A stretch of DNA of 64,000 nt from Peteryoungia wuzhouensis (GCF_003205195.1 NZ_QJRY01000001.1:620001-684000); one strand, 5' to 3'. Shown: positions 25,895-34,820, counted from the stretch's first letter. Made by a program: numbers and translations. The notes: generated from the letters alone by a model not told the origin.

Positions 25895-27354
25895 ATAGAT
25901 GAAGTCACGGGAACGGTCGAGCGGAAGATTGCGTCCTGCCATGTGGCGAGACGCGACGCGGTATCGGACGAGCCGGGTTTCAAAACTGCGGTCTTACGCG
26001 GCAGGGCCCGGATGGCCTCCAGATCCGGCCACAGGCCAAGCGTCAGGCCGGCGAGATAGGCGGCACCGAGGGCCGAGGCTTCTGCCGCGTCGCACTGGAT
26101 GACAGGATGCGCAAGCATGTCGGCCACACACTGCATCAGGAACGCGTTCTTGCTCGGGCCACCGTCGACGAAGAGCCGGCCGAGCGAGGTCGGCGACTGG
26201 GCGGCCATGGCCTTGAACACGTCGTGTACCTGGAAGGCAATCGAATCCGTGACGGCCCGGGCCATCTGTGCCCGCGTCGTGTTGAAGGTGATACCCGAGA
26301 AAAGCGCGCGCGCATCCGCCTGCCAATAGGGCGCGCCGAGGCCGACGAAAGCCGGGACGAAGCCGGGACCTTGCGGCTCGGCTGTCTCGGCGAGATCGAT
26401 CAGGGCCTGGACGTCGGGCAGGCCGAGGATGTCCACCATCCAGGGCAGCGAGGCGGCGGAGACGAGGATATTGCCCTCGAAGGCATAGGTCGGTTTCCCA
26501 CCGAGCGACCAGGCGATCGTCGTTGTGATGCCGTTTTGCGGCGCGATGAAATGCGGCAGGGTCGTCATGATCGACGAACCGGTCCCGAAGGTGACCTTGC
26601 CGTCGCCGGGAGCAAAGGCACCGTGGCCGAAGAGAGCCGCGTGGCTGTCGCCAATCGCGGCCGCTATCGGGATGCCGTCGGGCAAGCCGGGCACACCCAG
26701 CGTCTCTCCGAAGCGGGAGGCACTGTCGCGGACCTCGGGGAGAAAGGCCTTCGGCACGCCGAAGAGATCGCAGAGTTCGTCGCTCCAAGCCCTGGCATTC
26801 AGATCGAGAAGCTGGCTTCGTGCGGCGTTTGAGGCGTCGCAGGCATGCACCTTGCCGCCGGTGAAGCAATGAATGAGCCAGGAATCGATCGTGCCGAGGC
26901 GCAGCGGACGGCCGGACGGCGCACGGTCGAGCAGCCATTTCATCTTGGGTCCGGGGAACATCGGATCGATGGGCAGACCCGTCAATGCCTCGACCCTGCC
27001 GGAGTGACCTGATGCATTGAGCTCGGCGCAGACCGGCGCGCTACGACGGCATTGCCAGCTGACGACGGGTCCGAGCGGTTCTCCGGTCTCGCCATCCCAG
27101 ATCGTCACGGATTCACGCTGGTTTGATATGGCGATCGCGGCCATGGTCACGGTCGGTGCGGCGGCCAGGCATGCTGCGATCGCCTCCAGCACGGACTGCC
27201 AGACACGCCTGGGATCCTGCTCGACCCAGCCCGGCTGCGGGTGCGAAATGCCGACGGGTGACGAGCCACGGGCAAGGATCTCGCCGTCGGCCGAGACAAG
27301 CACGGCCTTCGAATTCGTGGTTCCCTGGTCGATGGCGAGGATGGCGGTGGTCAT
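25885..27354 (-). CDS. FGGY-family carbohydrate kinase
   Basis: 489 residues. FGGY kinases phosphorylate polyols or ketoses with ATP. The N-terminal phosphate loop is AIDQGTTNSKAV (7-18), then NQRES near 81, GDSHAALFGHGA near 233, GTGSSIMTT near 258 and the C-terminal FVDGGPSKNAFLMQ near 395. It is closer in style to glycerol kinase than to xylulokinase, but the key glycerol-kinase context is not certain. The start at 27354 begins exactly with MTTAILAIDQG. It follows the transketolase genes and should supply their phosphorylated ketose (inference). Confidence 0.87.
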   Translation of the reverse strand: MTTAILAIDQGTTNSKAVLVSADGEILARGSSPVGISHPQPGWVEQDPRRVWQSVLEAIAACLAAAPTVTMAAIAISNQRESVTIWDGETGEPLGPVVSWQCRRSAPVCAELNASGHSGRVEALTGLPIDPMFPGPKMKWLLDRAPSGRPLRLGTIDSWLIHCFTGGKVHACDASNAARSQLLDLNARAWSDELCDLFGVPKAFLPEVRDSASRFGETLGVPGLPDGIPIAAAIGDSHAALFGHGAFAPGDGKVTFGTGSSIMTTLPHFIAPQNGITTTIAWSLGGKPTYAFEGNILVSAASLPWMVDILGLPDVQALIDLAETAEPQGPGFVPAFVGLGAPYWQADARALFSGITFNTTRAQMARAVTDSIAFQVHDVFKAMAAQSPTSLGRLFVDGGPSKNAFLMQCVADMLAHPVIQCDAAEASALGAAYLAGLTLGLWPDLEAIRALPRKTAVLKPGSSDTASRLATWQDAIFRSTVPVTSSMGE

Positions 27355-27424
27355 GTCGGCTCCGGATGCTGAAAGATGCCGCCGCGACGTGATCGGCGGC
27401 ATCCAGACGTGGGTTCTACAGCCG

Positions 27425-28393
27425 TTAGCCGCGGCCGCTCTTGCGCGCCAGCAGTTCCTCTGCCGCATTCGCCATGGCCTCCGGTGCCATGCCGAATTCG
27501 TCGAGCAGGAACTCGGCCGAGCCTGTTGGCGCGAAGATACCGGGCACACCGAGGATCTTCATCGGCACGGGCGCTTCCGCGACGACGACTTCGGCCACAG
27601 CGGAGCCAAGACCACCATAGACCGAATGCTCTTCGGCCGTCAGGATTGCACCTGTGTCACGTGCGGCGGCCACGATGCTGTCCACATCGATGGGACGCAC
27701 GGTCGCCATGTTGAGGACGCGTGCTTCGATGCCGCGAGCAGACAGGATGGCAGCCGCCTTCATGGCGCGATGCGTCAAGGTGCCGTTGGCGATCAGCGTC
27801 ACGGCATCGCCGTCGCGCAGGAGGTTCGCCTTGCCCGGTTCGAAGACATGGCCCGATGGCAGCAGGTCCGGCACGCCGACGCGCGACAGGCGGAGGAATA
27901 CAGGGCCTTCGTAGCGCGCGGCCCATTCGACCGCGGCAGCCGTTTCAATGGAGTCGCAGGGTGCAATCACCGGCAGGTTGGGCAGCACCCGCATCCAGGC
28001 AAAATCCTCGATCGAGTGATGGGTCGGGCCGAGCTCGCCATAGGCCATGCCCGAGGAGATGCCGACGAGCTTCACATTGGCGTTCGAATAGGCGATGTCG
28101 GCCTTGACCTGTTCGAGCGAACGCCCGGTCAGGAAGCAGGATGCGCCGCAGACGAAGGGCAAGAGGCCGCCATTAGCGAGGCCGGCACCGACGCCGACCA
28201 TGTTCTGTTCGGCAATGCCGACATTCACCAGACGGTCCGGCCATTTGGACTTGAAGCCGCCGAGCTTGGAGGAGCCGACGGAGTCGTTGCAGACGGCGAC
28301 GATCTTGGAATTTTCGGCGCCGAGGCGCTCAAGCACCGAGACGAAGGCGTCGCGGCAGTCATGCAATTTTTCGCTCATGGTCACGGCATTCAT
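27425..28393 (-). CDS. Transketolase subunit B (C-terminal half)
   Basis: 322 residues. It contains the pyrimidine-binding and C-terminal domains of transketolase: VNVGIAEQNMVGVGAGLANGG near 65-85 includes the conserved catalytic Glu, and ATVRPIDVDSI near 225. Two-subunit transketolases are common in sugar gene clusters, including apulose-4-phosphate transketolase AptAB. The start overlaps the A-subunit stop (TGATG), so translation is coupled. Confidence 0.9.
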   Translation of the reverse strand: MNAVTMSEKLHDCRDAFVSVLERLGAENSKIVAVCNDSVGSSKLGGFKSKWPDRLVNVGIAEQNMVGVGAGLANGGLLPFVCGASCFLTGRSLEQVKADIAYSNANVKLVGISSGMAYGELGPTHHSIEDFAWMRVLPNLPVIAPCDSIETAAAVEWAARYEGPVFLRLSRVGVPDLLPSGHVFEPGKANLLRDGDAVTLIANGTLTHRAMKAAAILSARGIEARVLNMATVRPIDVDSIVAAARDTGAILTAEEHSVYGGLGSAVAEVVVAEAPVPMKILGVPGIFAPTGSAEFLLDEFGMAPEAMANAAEELLARKSGRG

Positions 28394-29202
28394 CACAGCA
28401 CCTCCGAGAGTTCGGCCAGGGCGATCTTGTATTGTTCGGCATTCGGCACCTTGTGATGCCAATCCACCTTGTCCTGCATGAAGGAAATGCCATGGCCCTT
28501 GTTGGTGTGGGCGACGATGCAATGGGGGCGATCGGAACGATGCTGCAGGGCCGGAACGATTTCGGCCATGACGTTGCCGTTGATCTCCGTGACATCCCAG
28601 CCGAAGGCCTTCAGCTTGGAGCCGAAGGGCGCCAGGTTGTTCGTATCGCTGAGCGCCGCACCCTGCTGGAACCGGTTGTGATCGATGATCAGGGTCAGGT
28701 TGCCGAGACCAAACTGGGCGGCCGATGAAATCGCTTCCCAGTTGGAGCCTTCCTGCATCTCGCCGTCACCGGTGAGCACATAGGTGTGATAGGCGGCACC
28801 GGTCAACTTCGCAGCCTTCGCCATGCCAACCGAAACGGGCAGACCATGGCCGAGAGGTCCCGTGTTGGTTTCAACACCGGGGACCTTGTTGCAGTTCGGA
28901 TGCCCGTTGAGGCGCGAATGGGGCTTCAGGAAGGTGGAGATCTCCTCTTCCGGGAAGAAGCCACGCTTGGCCAGCGTCACGTAGAAGGCCAGAGCCACAT
29001 GGCCCTTCGACAGCACGAAACGGTCGCGTTCGGGATGCTTCGGCTGATCGGGCCAGATCCTCAGAACCTGAAAATACAGCGCCGTCAGGATGTCGATCGC
29101 CGACATCTCGCCACCAATGTGGCCAGCGCCCGCTTCGTAAACCGCCTGTACATCGCGAAGGCGTATCTGCCTCGCAATGCGGTCGAGATCATTCGGCTGC
29201 AT
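28393..29202 (-). CDS. Transketolase subunit A (N-terminal, ThDP-binding half)
   Basis: 269 residues. The ThDP-binding GDGEMQEGSNWEA near 145-157 with the following NLTLIIDHNRFQQ matches the metal/diphosphate site; AGAGHIGGEMSAIDIL near 26 and GPLGHGLPVSVGMAKA near 110 are typical. ATG 29202 has GAGG upstream. It is the first gene of the minus-strand arm. Together with subunit B it transfers a two-carbon ketol unit from a phosphoketose. Confidence 0.9.
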   Translation of the reverse strand: MQPNDLDRIARQIRLRDVQAVYEAGAGHIGGEMSAIDILTALYFQVLRIWPDQPKHPERDRFVLSKGHVALAFYVTLAKRGFFPEEEISTFLKPHSRLNGHPNCNKVPGVETNTGPLGHGLPVSVGMAKAAKLTGAAYHTYVLTGDGEMQEGSNWEAISSAAQFGLGNLTLIIDHNRFQQGAALSDTNNLAPFGSKLKAFGWDVTEINGNVMAEIVPALQHRSDRPHCIVAHTNKGHGISFMQDKVDWHHKVPNAEQYKIALAELSEVL

Positions 29203-29214
29203 GGAAACCTCGTT

Positions 29215-29234
29215 GTGAATAAATATACCGTCAC
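29215..29234 (-). promoter_or_regulatory. Candidate SorC site at the transketolase promoter
   Basis: On the plus strand the site reads GTGAATAAATATACCGTCAC. Its minus-strand end TTTATTCAC equals the half-site of the palindrome in front of sorC. It lies just downstream of the predicted -10, 13 bp from the start codon, a typical repressor position. The other half matches only GTGA. Confidence 0.4.
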
Positions 29235-29236
29235 TT

Positions 29237-29266
29237 ATATAATTGCACGAGCGAAGCATGTGTCAA
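29237..29266 (-). promoter_or_regulatory. Predicted sigma-70 promoter for the transketolase operon
   Basis: Minus strand: TTGACA (29266-29261) and TTATAT (29242-29237) with an 18-bp spacer, about 35 bp upstream of the ATG. Confidence 0.5.
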
Positions 29267-29312
29267 GCCATCTGTCGGGAATTAAATCTATCCGATGCGG
29301 CTATCTCGGCAG

Positions 29313-29342
29313 TTGACAGCCCCCAGAAGCCTGCGGTACGAA
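29313..29342 (+). promoter_or_regulatory. Predicted promoter for the sugar ABC operon
   Basis: TTGACA (29313-29318), 18-bp spacer, TACGAA (29337-29342), 62 bp before the permease start. ATGAATATTTAT at 29356-29367 resembles the SorC half-site weakly. Confidence 0.4.
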
Positions 29343-29404
29343 TTTACACACAGCAATGAATATTTATGCCAACTCGACAGAGATGGTCAGAATGGGAGGA
29401 TTGG

Positions 29405-30379
29405 ATGTCGGTTTCTGCGACAGACCAGGAGCGAAGTGCGGGAGCGAGCGCTTTGTCGGCTTTGAAGGGGACGACCGGTCCATTGATCGGGCTCATCCTC
29501 CTGTGCATCTTCCTTTCGTTTGCCACCGACAAATTCATGTCGGCGCGCAACCTGCTCAACATTCTCGACCAGATCACGGTCCTCGGGATCATGGCGGTCG
29601 GCATGACGATGGTGATCCTGATCGGCGGGATTGATCTTGCCGTCGGCTCTGTGCTGGCGCTCACGATGATGGTGATGGGCTATCTGGCCAATCAGGTGGG
29701 TCTGCCGCTGCCGGTTGGCATCCTGCTCGCGCTATGCGTTGCGGCCGCGACAGGTGCGATCTCCGGCCTGCTGATCACGGCGCTCGGCGTGCCCGCCTTC
29801 ATTGCCACGCTTGCGATGATGTCGGTCGCGCGTGGCCTTGCGAACATGATCACGGACGGCCAGCAGATCGTCGGGTTCCCCTCCTGGTTCAGCCTGCTCG
29901 CCTACACACGCTTCGGCGGGTTCCTGACGCTCACGGTGGCGGTCATGCTCGTGGTCTTCGTGCTCGGCTGGATCTATCTGCGCTACACCTCCGGCGGCCG
30001 CACGCTCTATGCAATCGGTGGCAACCAGGAGGTTGCCCGTCTCGCCGGGATCCAGGTCAATCTCTACACGGTCGGCGTCTATGTCATGTCCGGCCTGCTC
30101 GCCGGTCTTGCCGGCGTCGTGCTCGCCATGCGGCTGGACTCGGTCCAGCCGACCGCCGGTGTCTCCTATGAACTCGACACGATTGCGGCCGTCGTCATCG
30201 GCGGGACGAGTCTCAGCGGTGGCAAGGGCGGCATTCTCGGAACCATCATCGGCGTCCTCATCATCGGCGTCTTGCGCAACGGGTTGAACCTTCTCGGTGT
30301 CTCGCCCTTCACGCAGGCCGTCGTCATCGGCGTCGTCATCGCACTCGCAGTCGCCGCCGAAGCCATCAAACGGAAGTGA
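29405..30379 (+). CDS. Sugar ABC permease (RbsC/XylH class)
   Basis: 324 residues, about 8-10 membrane helices. The family segment GIDLAVGSVLALT near 67 and VVIGGTSLSGGKGGILGTIIGVLIIG near 265 are diagnostic of the ribose/xylose/polyol permease class. The start at 29405 has GGGAGG upstream. It is the first gene of the divergent arm, and the permease precedes the binding protein, which is a less common order. Confidence 0.9.
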   Translation: MSVSATDQERSAGASALSALKGTTGPLIGLILLCIFLSFATDKFMSARNLLNILDQITVLGIMAVGMTMVILIGGIDLAVGSVLALTMMVMGYLANQVGLPLPVGILLALCVAAATGAISGLLITALGVPAFIATLAMMSVARGLANMITDGQQIVGFPSWFSLLAYTRFGGFLTLTVAVMLVVFVLGWIYLRYTSGGRTLYAIGGNQEVARLAGIQVNLYTVGVYVMSGLLAGLAGVVLAMRLDSVQPTAGVSYELDTIAAVVIGGTSLSGGKGGILGTIIGVLIIGVLRNGLNLLGVSPFTQAVVIGVVIALAVAAEAIKRK

Positions 30380-30400
30380 CGCTTCGGGAGCGGATCAGTT

Positions 30401-30417
30401 TGGCGGCCTAGCCGCCA
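30401..30417 (+). repeat. Short hairpin between permease and binding-protein genes
   Basis: TGGCGGC (30401-30407), CTA, GCCGCCA (30411-30417). It may influence relative expression of the two genes. Confidence 0.35.
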
Positions 30418-30497
30418 GTTCACCGCCGGGCGAATGCCAGGCAAAACTTCGGTCCTGCGATGGTAGCGGGGTCCCGAAACAACGGAGGAGATCTACC

Positions 30498-31433
30498 ATG
30501 AAATTCAAGAGCATGCTTCTGGTCGCAGCAGCCCTGGCGACGACTGCCCTCAATCCGCTCGGCGCATCCGCCGAAGAAGTGAAGAAGATCGGGCTCGCCG
30601 TCTCGAACCTGCAGGCCGACTACTTCAACCAGATCAAGATCGGCGTCGAAGCCTATGCCAAGGAGAAGGGCATCGAGGTCATCACCGTCGACGCCAAGAA
30701 CGACAGCGCGACCCAGGTCAGCCAGGTTCAGGACCTCCTGACGCAGGATATCGACGCCTTCATCTATATCCCGGCCGGTGCGGCCGCTGCCGCCGTTCCG
30801 ACGCGTCTTGCCAAGGAAGCCGGCATTCCGGTGGTCAACGTCGACCGCAACGCCGACGAGGCTCCCGGTGATACCTTCATCGCCACCGACAATGCGACTT
30901 CGGCCTACGAAGTCTGCAAGCACATCATCGGCCTTGCCGGCGGCAAGGGCAAGATGATCATGATCCACGGCCAGAAGGGCACGACCCCGGAAGTCGAGCG
31001 CACTAAGGGCTGCATGAAGGCGATCGGTGAAAATTCCGGCGTCGAACTGGTCGCAGAACAGTGGAGCGAGCAGTGGTCGCAGGCCGAAGGCCTGAACATC
31101 GGCCAGAACCTGCTGCAGGCAAACCCTGATGTTTCGCTGATCTTCGCCCAGGCTGATGGTCTGGCCCTCGGCGCCGCTCAGGCGGTCAAGGTCTCCGGCG
31201 TTTCGCAGCGCGTTTACGTCGGCGGCTTCGACGGCGACACGACCGCGCTGCCGATCCTCGCAGAAGGCGGCTTCGACGCCACCGCAACCCAGCAGGTTCG
31301 CGGCATCGGCCGTCTGGCCGTGGACAGCGCGATCAAGCTTGCTGCCGGCGAAAAGCTCCCGGCCGAACAGCTGCTTCCGGGCTTCCTGACGACGCCGGAG
31401 AATGCTGCGAAGTTCGTCGCCGAGCATCCCTGA
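30498..31433 (+). CDS. Sugar ABC substrate-binding protein (RbsB class)
   Basis: 311 residues. Signal peptide MKFKSMLLVAAALATTALNPLGASA; periplasmic type-1 binding fold with GLAVSNLQADYFNQIKIG near 32, the NVDRNADE hinge near 115 and GGFDGDTTALPILAEGGFDATATQQ near 243. GGAGGAG precedes the ATG. The ligand is probably a pentose, tetrose or polyol given the neighbouring transketolase and kinase. Confidence 0.9.
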   Translation: MKFKSMLLVAAALATTALNPLGASAEEVKKIGLAVSNLQADYFNQIKIGVEAYAKEKGIEVITVDAKNDSATQVSQVQDLLTQDIDAFIYIPAGAAAAAVPTRLAKEAGIPVVNVDRNADEAPGDTFIATDNATSAYEVCKHIIGLAGGKGKMIMIHGQKGTTPEVERTKGCMKAIGENSGVELVAEQWSEQWSQAEGLNIGQNLLQANPDVSLIFAQADGLALGAAQAVKVSGVSQRVYVGGFDGDTTALPILAEGGFDATATQQVRGIGRLAVDSAIKLAAGEKLPAEQLLPGFLTTPENAAKFVAEHP

Positions 31434-31454
31434 TCCCATCCGGAAGACAGCGCC

Positions 31455-32948
31455 ATGACTGCCAATGACCTCCCTCCCATCCTCTCGCTCCGGCAGATCC
31501 GCAAGGTCTACGGATCGCTCGAGGTCCTGCACGGCATCGACCTTGATGTGAGAGCGGGTGAAGTCGTGGCGCTGCTGGGTGAAAACGGCGCCGGGAAATC
31601 GACCCTGTCCAGGATCATTTCCGGCGCCGTGCAGCAGACCTCCGGCACCATGACATGGCTCGGCGAACCTTACGCGCCGGCCACCCCACGCGACGCCATG
31701 GACGCAGGCGTCGGGATGATCCATCAGGAGCTGAAGCTTCTGCCGCAATTGTCGATCGCCGAGAATGTCTTCGTCGGCCGCTATCTCAAGAAGGGTGGGC
31801 GCATCGATCGGCAGGCCATGGAAGAGCGCGCCTATGCCGGCCTGCAGAGGCTCGGTCTCGACGTCTCCCCTCGCCGACTGGTCGAAGGTCTTTCGACTGC
31901 CAAACAGCAGCTGATCGAAATCGCCAAGGCGATGACGCTGAATGCGCGACTGCTGATCCTCGACGAACCGACGGCAGCGCTGGGTGGCGAGGAAACACAG
32001 CTCCTGTTCCGGCAGATCGAGAGGCTGAAGGCCGATGGCGTCGGCATCATCTACATCTCCCACCGTCTGGAGGAAATCCGCCAGATCGCCGACCGTATCG
32101 TGGTCATGCGCGACGGCGCCAAGGTGCAGGAATTCGACAGTGGCGACGTGCCGGTCCGCACGATCGTCGAGGCCATGGTCGGCCGCTCGCTCGACCGCAT
32201 GTTCCCTGCCGTCCCTGTGCCGGCCGACGCGGTGATGCTCGAAGTCCGCGGGCTTTCCTCGCCATCGGGCACGTTCCGGAACATCGATTTCGCGGTGAAG
32301 CGCGGCGAAGTGTTCGGGATTGCGGGCCTCGTGGGTGCAGGCCGCACCGAACTCGTGCGGGCGATCACCGGCGCGGACCCCATCGCTTCCGGCGACGTGG
32401 TGCTCGACGGCAAGGTGATCACGCCGCGCTCTCCCCGGGATGCGATCCGCAACGGGGTGGTTCTCGTGCCGGAAGACCGGAAGCTGCAGGGCCTCGTCCT
32501 CGAGCATTCGATCACGGAAAACATCGGCTACGCCAACTTCGACGCCGTTTCGAAGACCGGATGGATCACATCGAAACGTCTCCGGGCGTTTGCCGACAAC
32601 TCCATCAAGAAATTCGGTGTCAAAGGCCGCGGCGAGCAGAATGCCGGCGAGCTTTCGGGCGGCAACCAGCAGAAGGTGGTTCTCGCCAAGTGGCTGGCAC
32701 GCAACCCGAAGGTCGTGGTGCTCGACGAGCCGACTCGCGGCATCGATGTCGGCGCGCGCTCGTCGATCTACGACACCATCATGGACCTCGCCCGCCAGGG
32801 CATCGCCGTCATTGTCGTCAGTTCCGATCTGGAAGAGGTGCTCGGCGTCTCCAACCGGATCATGGTGATGGCGCAGGGAAAACAGGCCGGGATCCTCGAC
32901 CGCGCCGATGCGAACGACGTGTCGGTCATGGAACTCGCCACCATCTGA
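31455..32948 (+). CDS. Sugar ABC ATPase, two-domain (RbsA/MglA class)
   Basis: 497 residues with two nucleotide-binding domains. The first has Walker A GENGAGKST near 41 and LLILDEPTAAL near 167; the second has the degenerate P-loop GLVGAGRTEL usual for RbsA, with LSGGNQQKV near 402 and VVLDEPTRGIDV near 422. It follows the binding-protein gene by 21 bp and completes the importer. Confidence 0.92.
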   Translation: MTANDLPPILSLRQIRKVYGSLEVLHGIDLDVRAGEVVALLGENGAGKSTLSRIISGAVQQTSGTMTWLGEPYAPATPRDAMDAGVGMIHQELKLLPQLSIAENVFVGRYLKKGGRIDRQAMEERAYAGLQRLGLDVSPRRLVEGLSTAKQQLIEIAKAMTLNARLLILDEPTAALGGEETQLLFRQIERLKADGVGIIYISHRLEEIRQIADRIVVMRDGAKVQEFDSGDVPVRTIVEAMVGRSLDRMFPAVPVPADAVMLEVRGLSSPSGTFRNIDFAVKRGEVFGIAGLVGAGRTELVRAITGADPIASGDVVLDGKVITPRSPRDAIRNGVVLVPEDRKLQGLVLEHSITENIGYANFDAVSKTGWITSKRLRAFADNSIKKFGVKGRGEQNAGELSGGNQQKVVLAKWLARNPKVVVLDEPTRGIDVGARSSIYDTIMDLARQGIAVIVVSSDLEEVLGVSNRIMVMAQGKQAGILDRADANDVSVMELATI

Positions 32949-32966
32949 TTTCTAGGAGAACGACCC

Positions 32967-33755
32967 ATGTCGGACATGACTTTGAACGCCCCGAAACTCT
33001 TCGATCTCTCGGGCAATGTTGCCCTGGTGACCGGGGCCGGCAGCGGCATCGGCCAGCGGATCGCGATCGGGCTTGCTCAGTGCGGAGCGGATGTCGCACT
33101 TCTCGACCGGCGCACCGATGACGGACTGGCGACGACCGCGCGGCACGTGCAGGCGGCCGGACGCCGCAGCATCGAAATTGCCGCAGACGTCACCCAGTCC
33201 TCTGCTCTGAACGACGCGGTCGCGCGGACAGAGGCCGAACTCGGGCCGCTGACGCTCGCCGTCAACGCCGCCGGCATCGCCAATGCCAATCCGGCGGAGG
33301 AGATGGAGGAAAGCCAGTTCCAGACGATGATGGACATCAATCTGAAGGGTGTCTTCCTCTCCTGCCAGGCGGAAGCGCGTGCCATGCTGAAGAACGGCCG
33401 TGGCTCGATCGTCAACATCGCCTCGATGTCGGGCGTGATCGTCAATCGTGGTCTGAACCAGTGCCACTACAACGCCTCCAAGGCCGGCGTCATCCACATG
33501 ACGAAGTCCATGGCGATGGAGTGGGTCGGACGCGGCATTCGGGTGAACACGATCAGCCCCGGCTACACGGCAACGCCGATGAACACGCGGCCTGAAATGG
33601 TGCATCAGACGAAACTGTTCGAGGAGCAGACGCCGATGCAACGCATGGCAAATGTCGATGAAATGGTCGGCCCGGCTGTCTTTCTGCTTTCCGGCGCCTC
33701 CAGCTTCGTCACGGGCGTCGACCTTTTGGTCGATGGCGGCTTCTGCTGCTGGTGA
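32967..33755 (+). CDS. SDR-family dehydrogenase
   Basis: 262 residues. NAD(P) motif TGAGSGIGQR near 25, NAAGIANA near 98, catalytic Ser in NIASMSG near 152 and CHYNASKAG near 166 (Tyr-x-x-x-Lys). The C-terminus VTGVDLLVDGGFCCW is typical of sorbitol/arabinitol-type SDRs. It is the last gene of the ABC arm and is followed by a strong terminator. It and the SDR at the far end of the island may act on successive or alternative polyols. Confidence 0.87.
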   Translation: MSDMTLNAPKLFDLSGNVALVTGAGSGIGQRIAIGLAQCGADVALLDRRTDDGLATTARHVQAAGRRSIEIAADVTQSSALNDAVARTEAELGPLTLAVNAAGIANANPAEEMEESQFQTMMDINLKGVFLSCQAEARAMLKNGRGSIVNIASMSGVIVNRGLNQCHYNASKAGVIHMTKSMAMEWVGRGIRVNTISPGYTATPMNTRPEMVHQTKLFEEQTPMQRMANVDEMVGPAVFLLSGASSFVTGVDLLVDGGFCCW

Positions 33756-33785
33756 CCATCCATCGATACTAGGCCTCCCAAGCCT

Positions 33786-33813
33786 GCACGGTGCGCGAGC
33801 ACCGTGCTTTTTT
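33786..33813 (+). terminator. Rho-independent terminator of the ABC/SDR operon
   Basis: GCACGGTGC, loop GCGA, GCACCGTGC, then TTTTTT: a 9-bp perfect stem with a GNRA loop and a six-T tract. Confidence 0.9.
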
Positions 33814-33911
33814 GTTTCGCGACGCCCTCTGATCACCGGGCGACAAGATTGCCAATTTTGCCGCCGTTGCGCAGTTTGGGCTTGAAAAGCGGGCGTCCGA
33901 TCCCCTACCTT

Positions 33912-34056
33912 AGACGGGTTCTCAGGGCGGGGTGAAATTCCCCACCGGCGGTATCCGGCTTTGCCGGGAGCCCGCGAGCGCTTTCACCTCGGTGAAAGGC
34001 AGCAGATCCGGTGCGATGCCGGAGCCGACGGTTAGAGTCCGGATGAAAGAGAGCAT
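33912..34056 (+). promoter_or_regulatory. FMN riboswitch (RFN element)
   Basis: The conserved RFN blocks appear in order: TTCTCAGGGCGGGGTGAAAT, CCCCACCGGCGGTA, AGCCCGCGAGCG, CAGCAGATCCGGTG, GCCGGAGCCGACGGTTAGAG and CCGGATGAAAGAGA. It lies in the leader of ribB. With FMN bound, expression should fall; the likely effector structure is the terminator at 34119-34138. Confidence 0.95.
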
Positions 34057-34118
34057 CGGCTGTTGCGGCTCCCCGCCTGGGGAGGCGTGTCTGCTGTGTT
34101 CGCCCAAGGGATGGATGG

Positions 34119-34138
34119 CGACCGCGAGGTCGTTTTTT
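34119..34138 (+). terminator. Riboswitch expression-platform terminator
   Basis: CGACC, loop GCGA, GGTCG, then TTTTTT. A short stem with six Ts between the aptamer and the ribB start suggests transcriptional attenuation. Confidence 0.65.
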
Positions 34139-34173
34139 GACCGCAGATGCGGTTACCCTTGAAAGGCAATGGA

Positions 34174-34812
34174 ATGACACTTTCGAAAATTGAAGACGCA
34201 TTGGAGACCCTCGCGCGTGGGGGCATGGTCGTGGTCGTCGACGACGAGGACCGCGAGAACGAAGGCGACATCATCGTTGCCTCCGATCACGTGACGCCCG
34301 AAAGCATCGCCTTCATGATGAAGCATGCCCGGGGGCTGGTCTGCATCGCCATGGAAGGCGAAAGACTGGATGCACTCGACATCCCGCTGATGGTCCCGAA
34401 CAATACCGAATATCTGAAAACGGCCTTCACCGTTTCGGTCGACTACATTCACGGAACAACGACGGGGATCTCTGCGGCCGATCGCGCGGCGACCGTGCGC
34501 GCCTTGATGGACGAGACTTCAAAGCCGGCGGACTTCGCACGACCGGGGCATATCTTCCCGTTGCGTGCCCATCCGGAGGGTGTCCTGGGCCGTCCAGGCC
34601 ATACGGAAGCTGCCGTCGATCTGGCCCGCCTGATCGGCGCCAACCCCTCCGGCGTCATCTGCGAAGTCGCAAACGACGACGGCACCATGGCACGCCTGCC
34701 CGACCTGATCGAGTTCAGCAAGCTGCACGGACTGCCGTTGATCTCGATCGAGGATCTCATCCGTTACAGGGCGAGCGGCAGGGATGCGTCTCGCACTTCT
34801 GTTGCGGCCTGA
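34174..34812 (+). CDS. ribB: 3,4-dihydroxy-2-butanone 4-phosphate synthase
   Basis: 212 residues. RibB converts ribulose 5-phosphate to dihydroxybutanone phosphate and formate in riboflavin synthesis. Signatures: VVDDEDRENEGD near 21-32 (acidic metal and substrate loop), GLVCIAMEGERL near 60, HGTTTGIS near 95, RPGHIFPLRAHPEGVLGRPGHTEAAVDL near 128-155. There is no GTP cyclohydrolase II domain, so it is a monofunctional RibB. The ATG at 34174 is preferred; ATG 34147 is possible. It is preceded by the FMN riboswitch. Confidence 0.95.
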   Translation: MTLSKIEDALETLARGGMVVVVDDEDRENEGDIIVASDHVTPESIAFMMKHARGLVCIAMEGERLDALDIPLMVPNNTEYLKTAFTVSVDYIHGTTTGISAADRAATVRALMDETSKPADFARPGHIFPLRAHPEGVLGRPGHTEAAVDLARLIGANPSGVICEVANDDGTMARLPDLIEFSKLHGLPLISIEDLIRYRASGRDASRTSVAA

Positions 34813-34820
34813 ACAGGTGT

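Noticed and set aside
30420..32507. 695-codon open frame antisense to the sugar-binding and ATPase genes
   Set aside because: It is a codon-bias shadow of conserved genes on the other strand, with no family motifs and no ribosome site.
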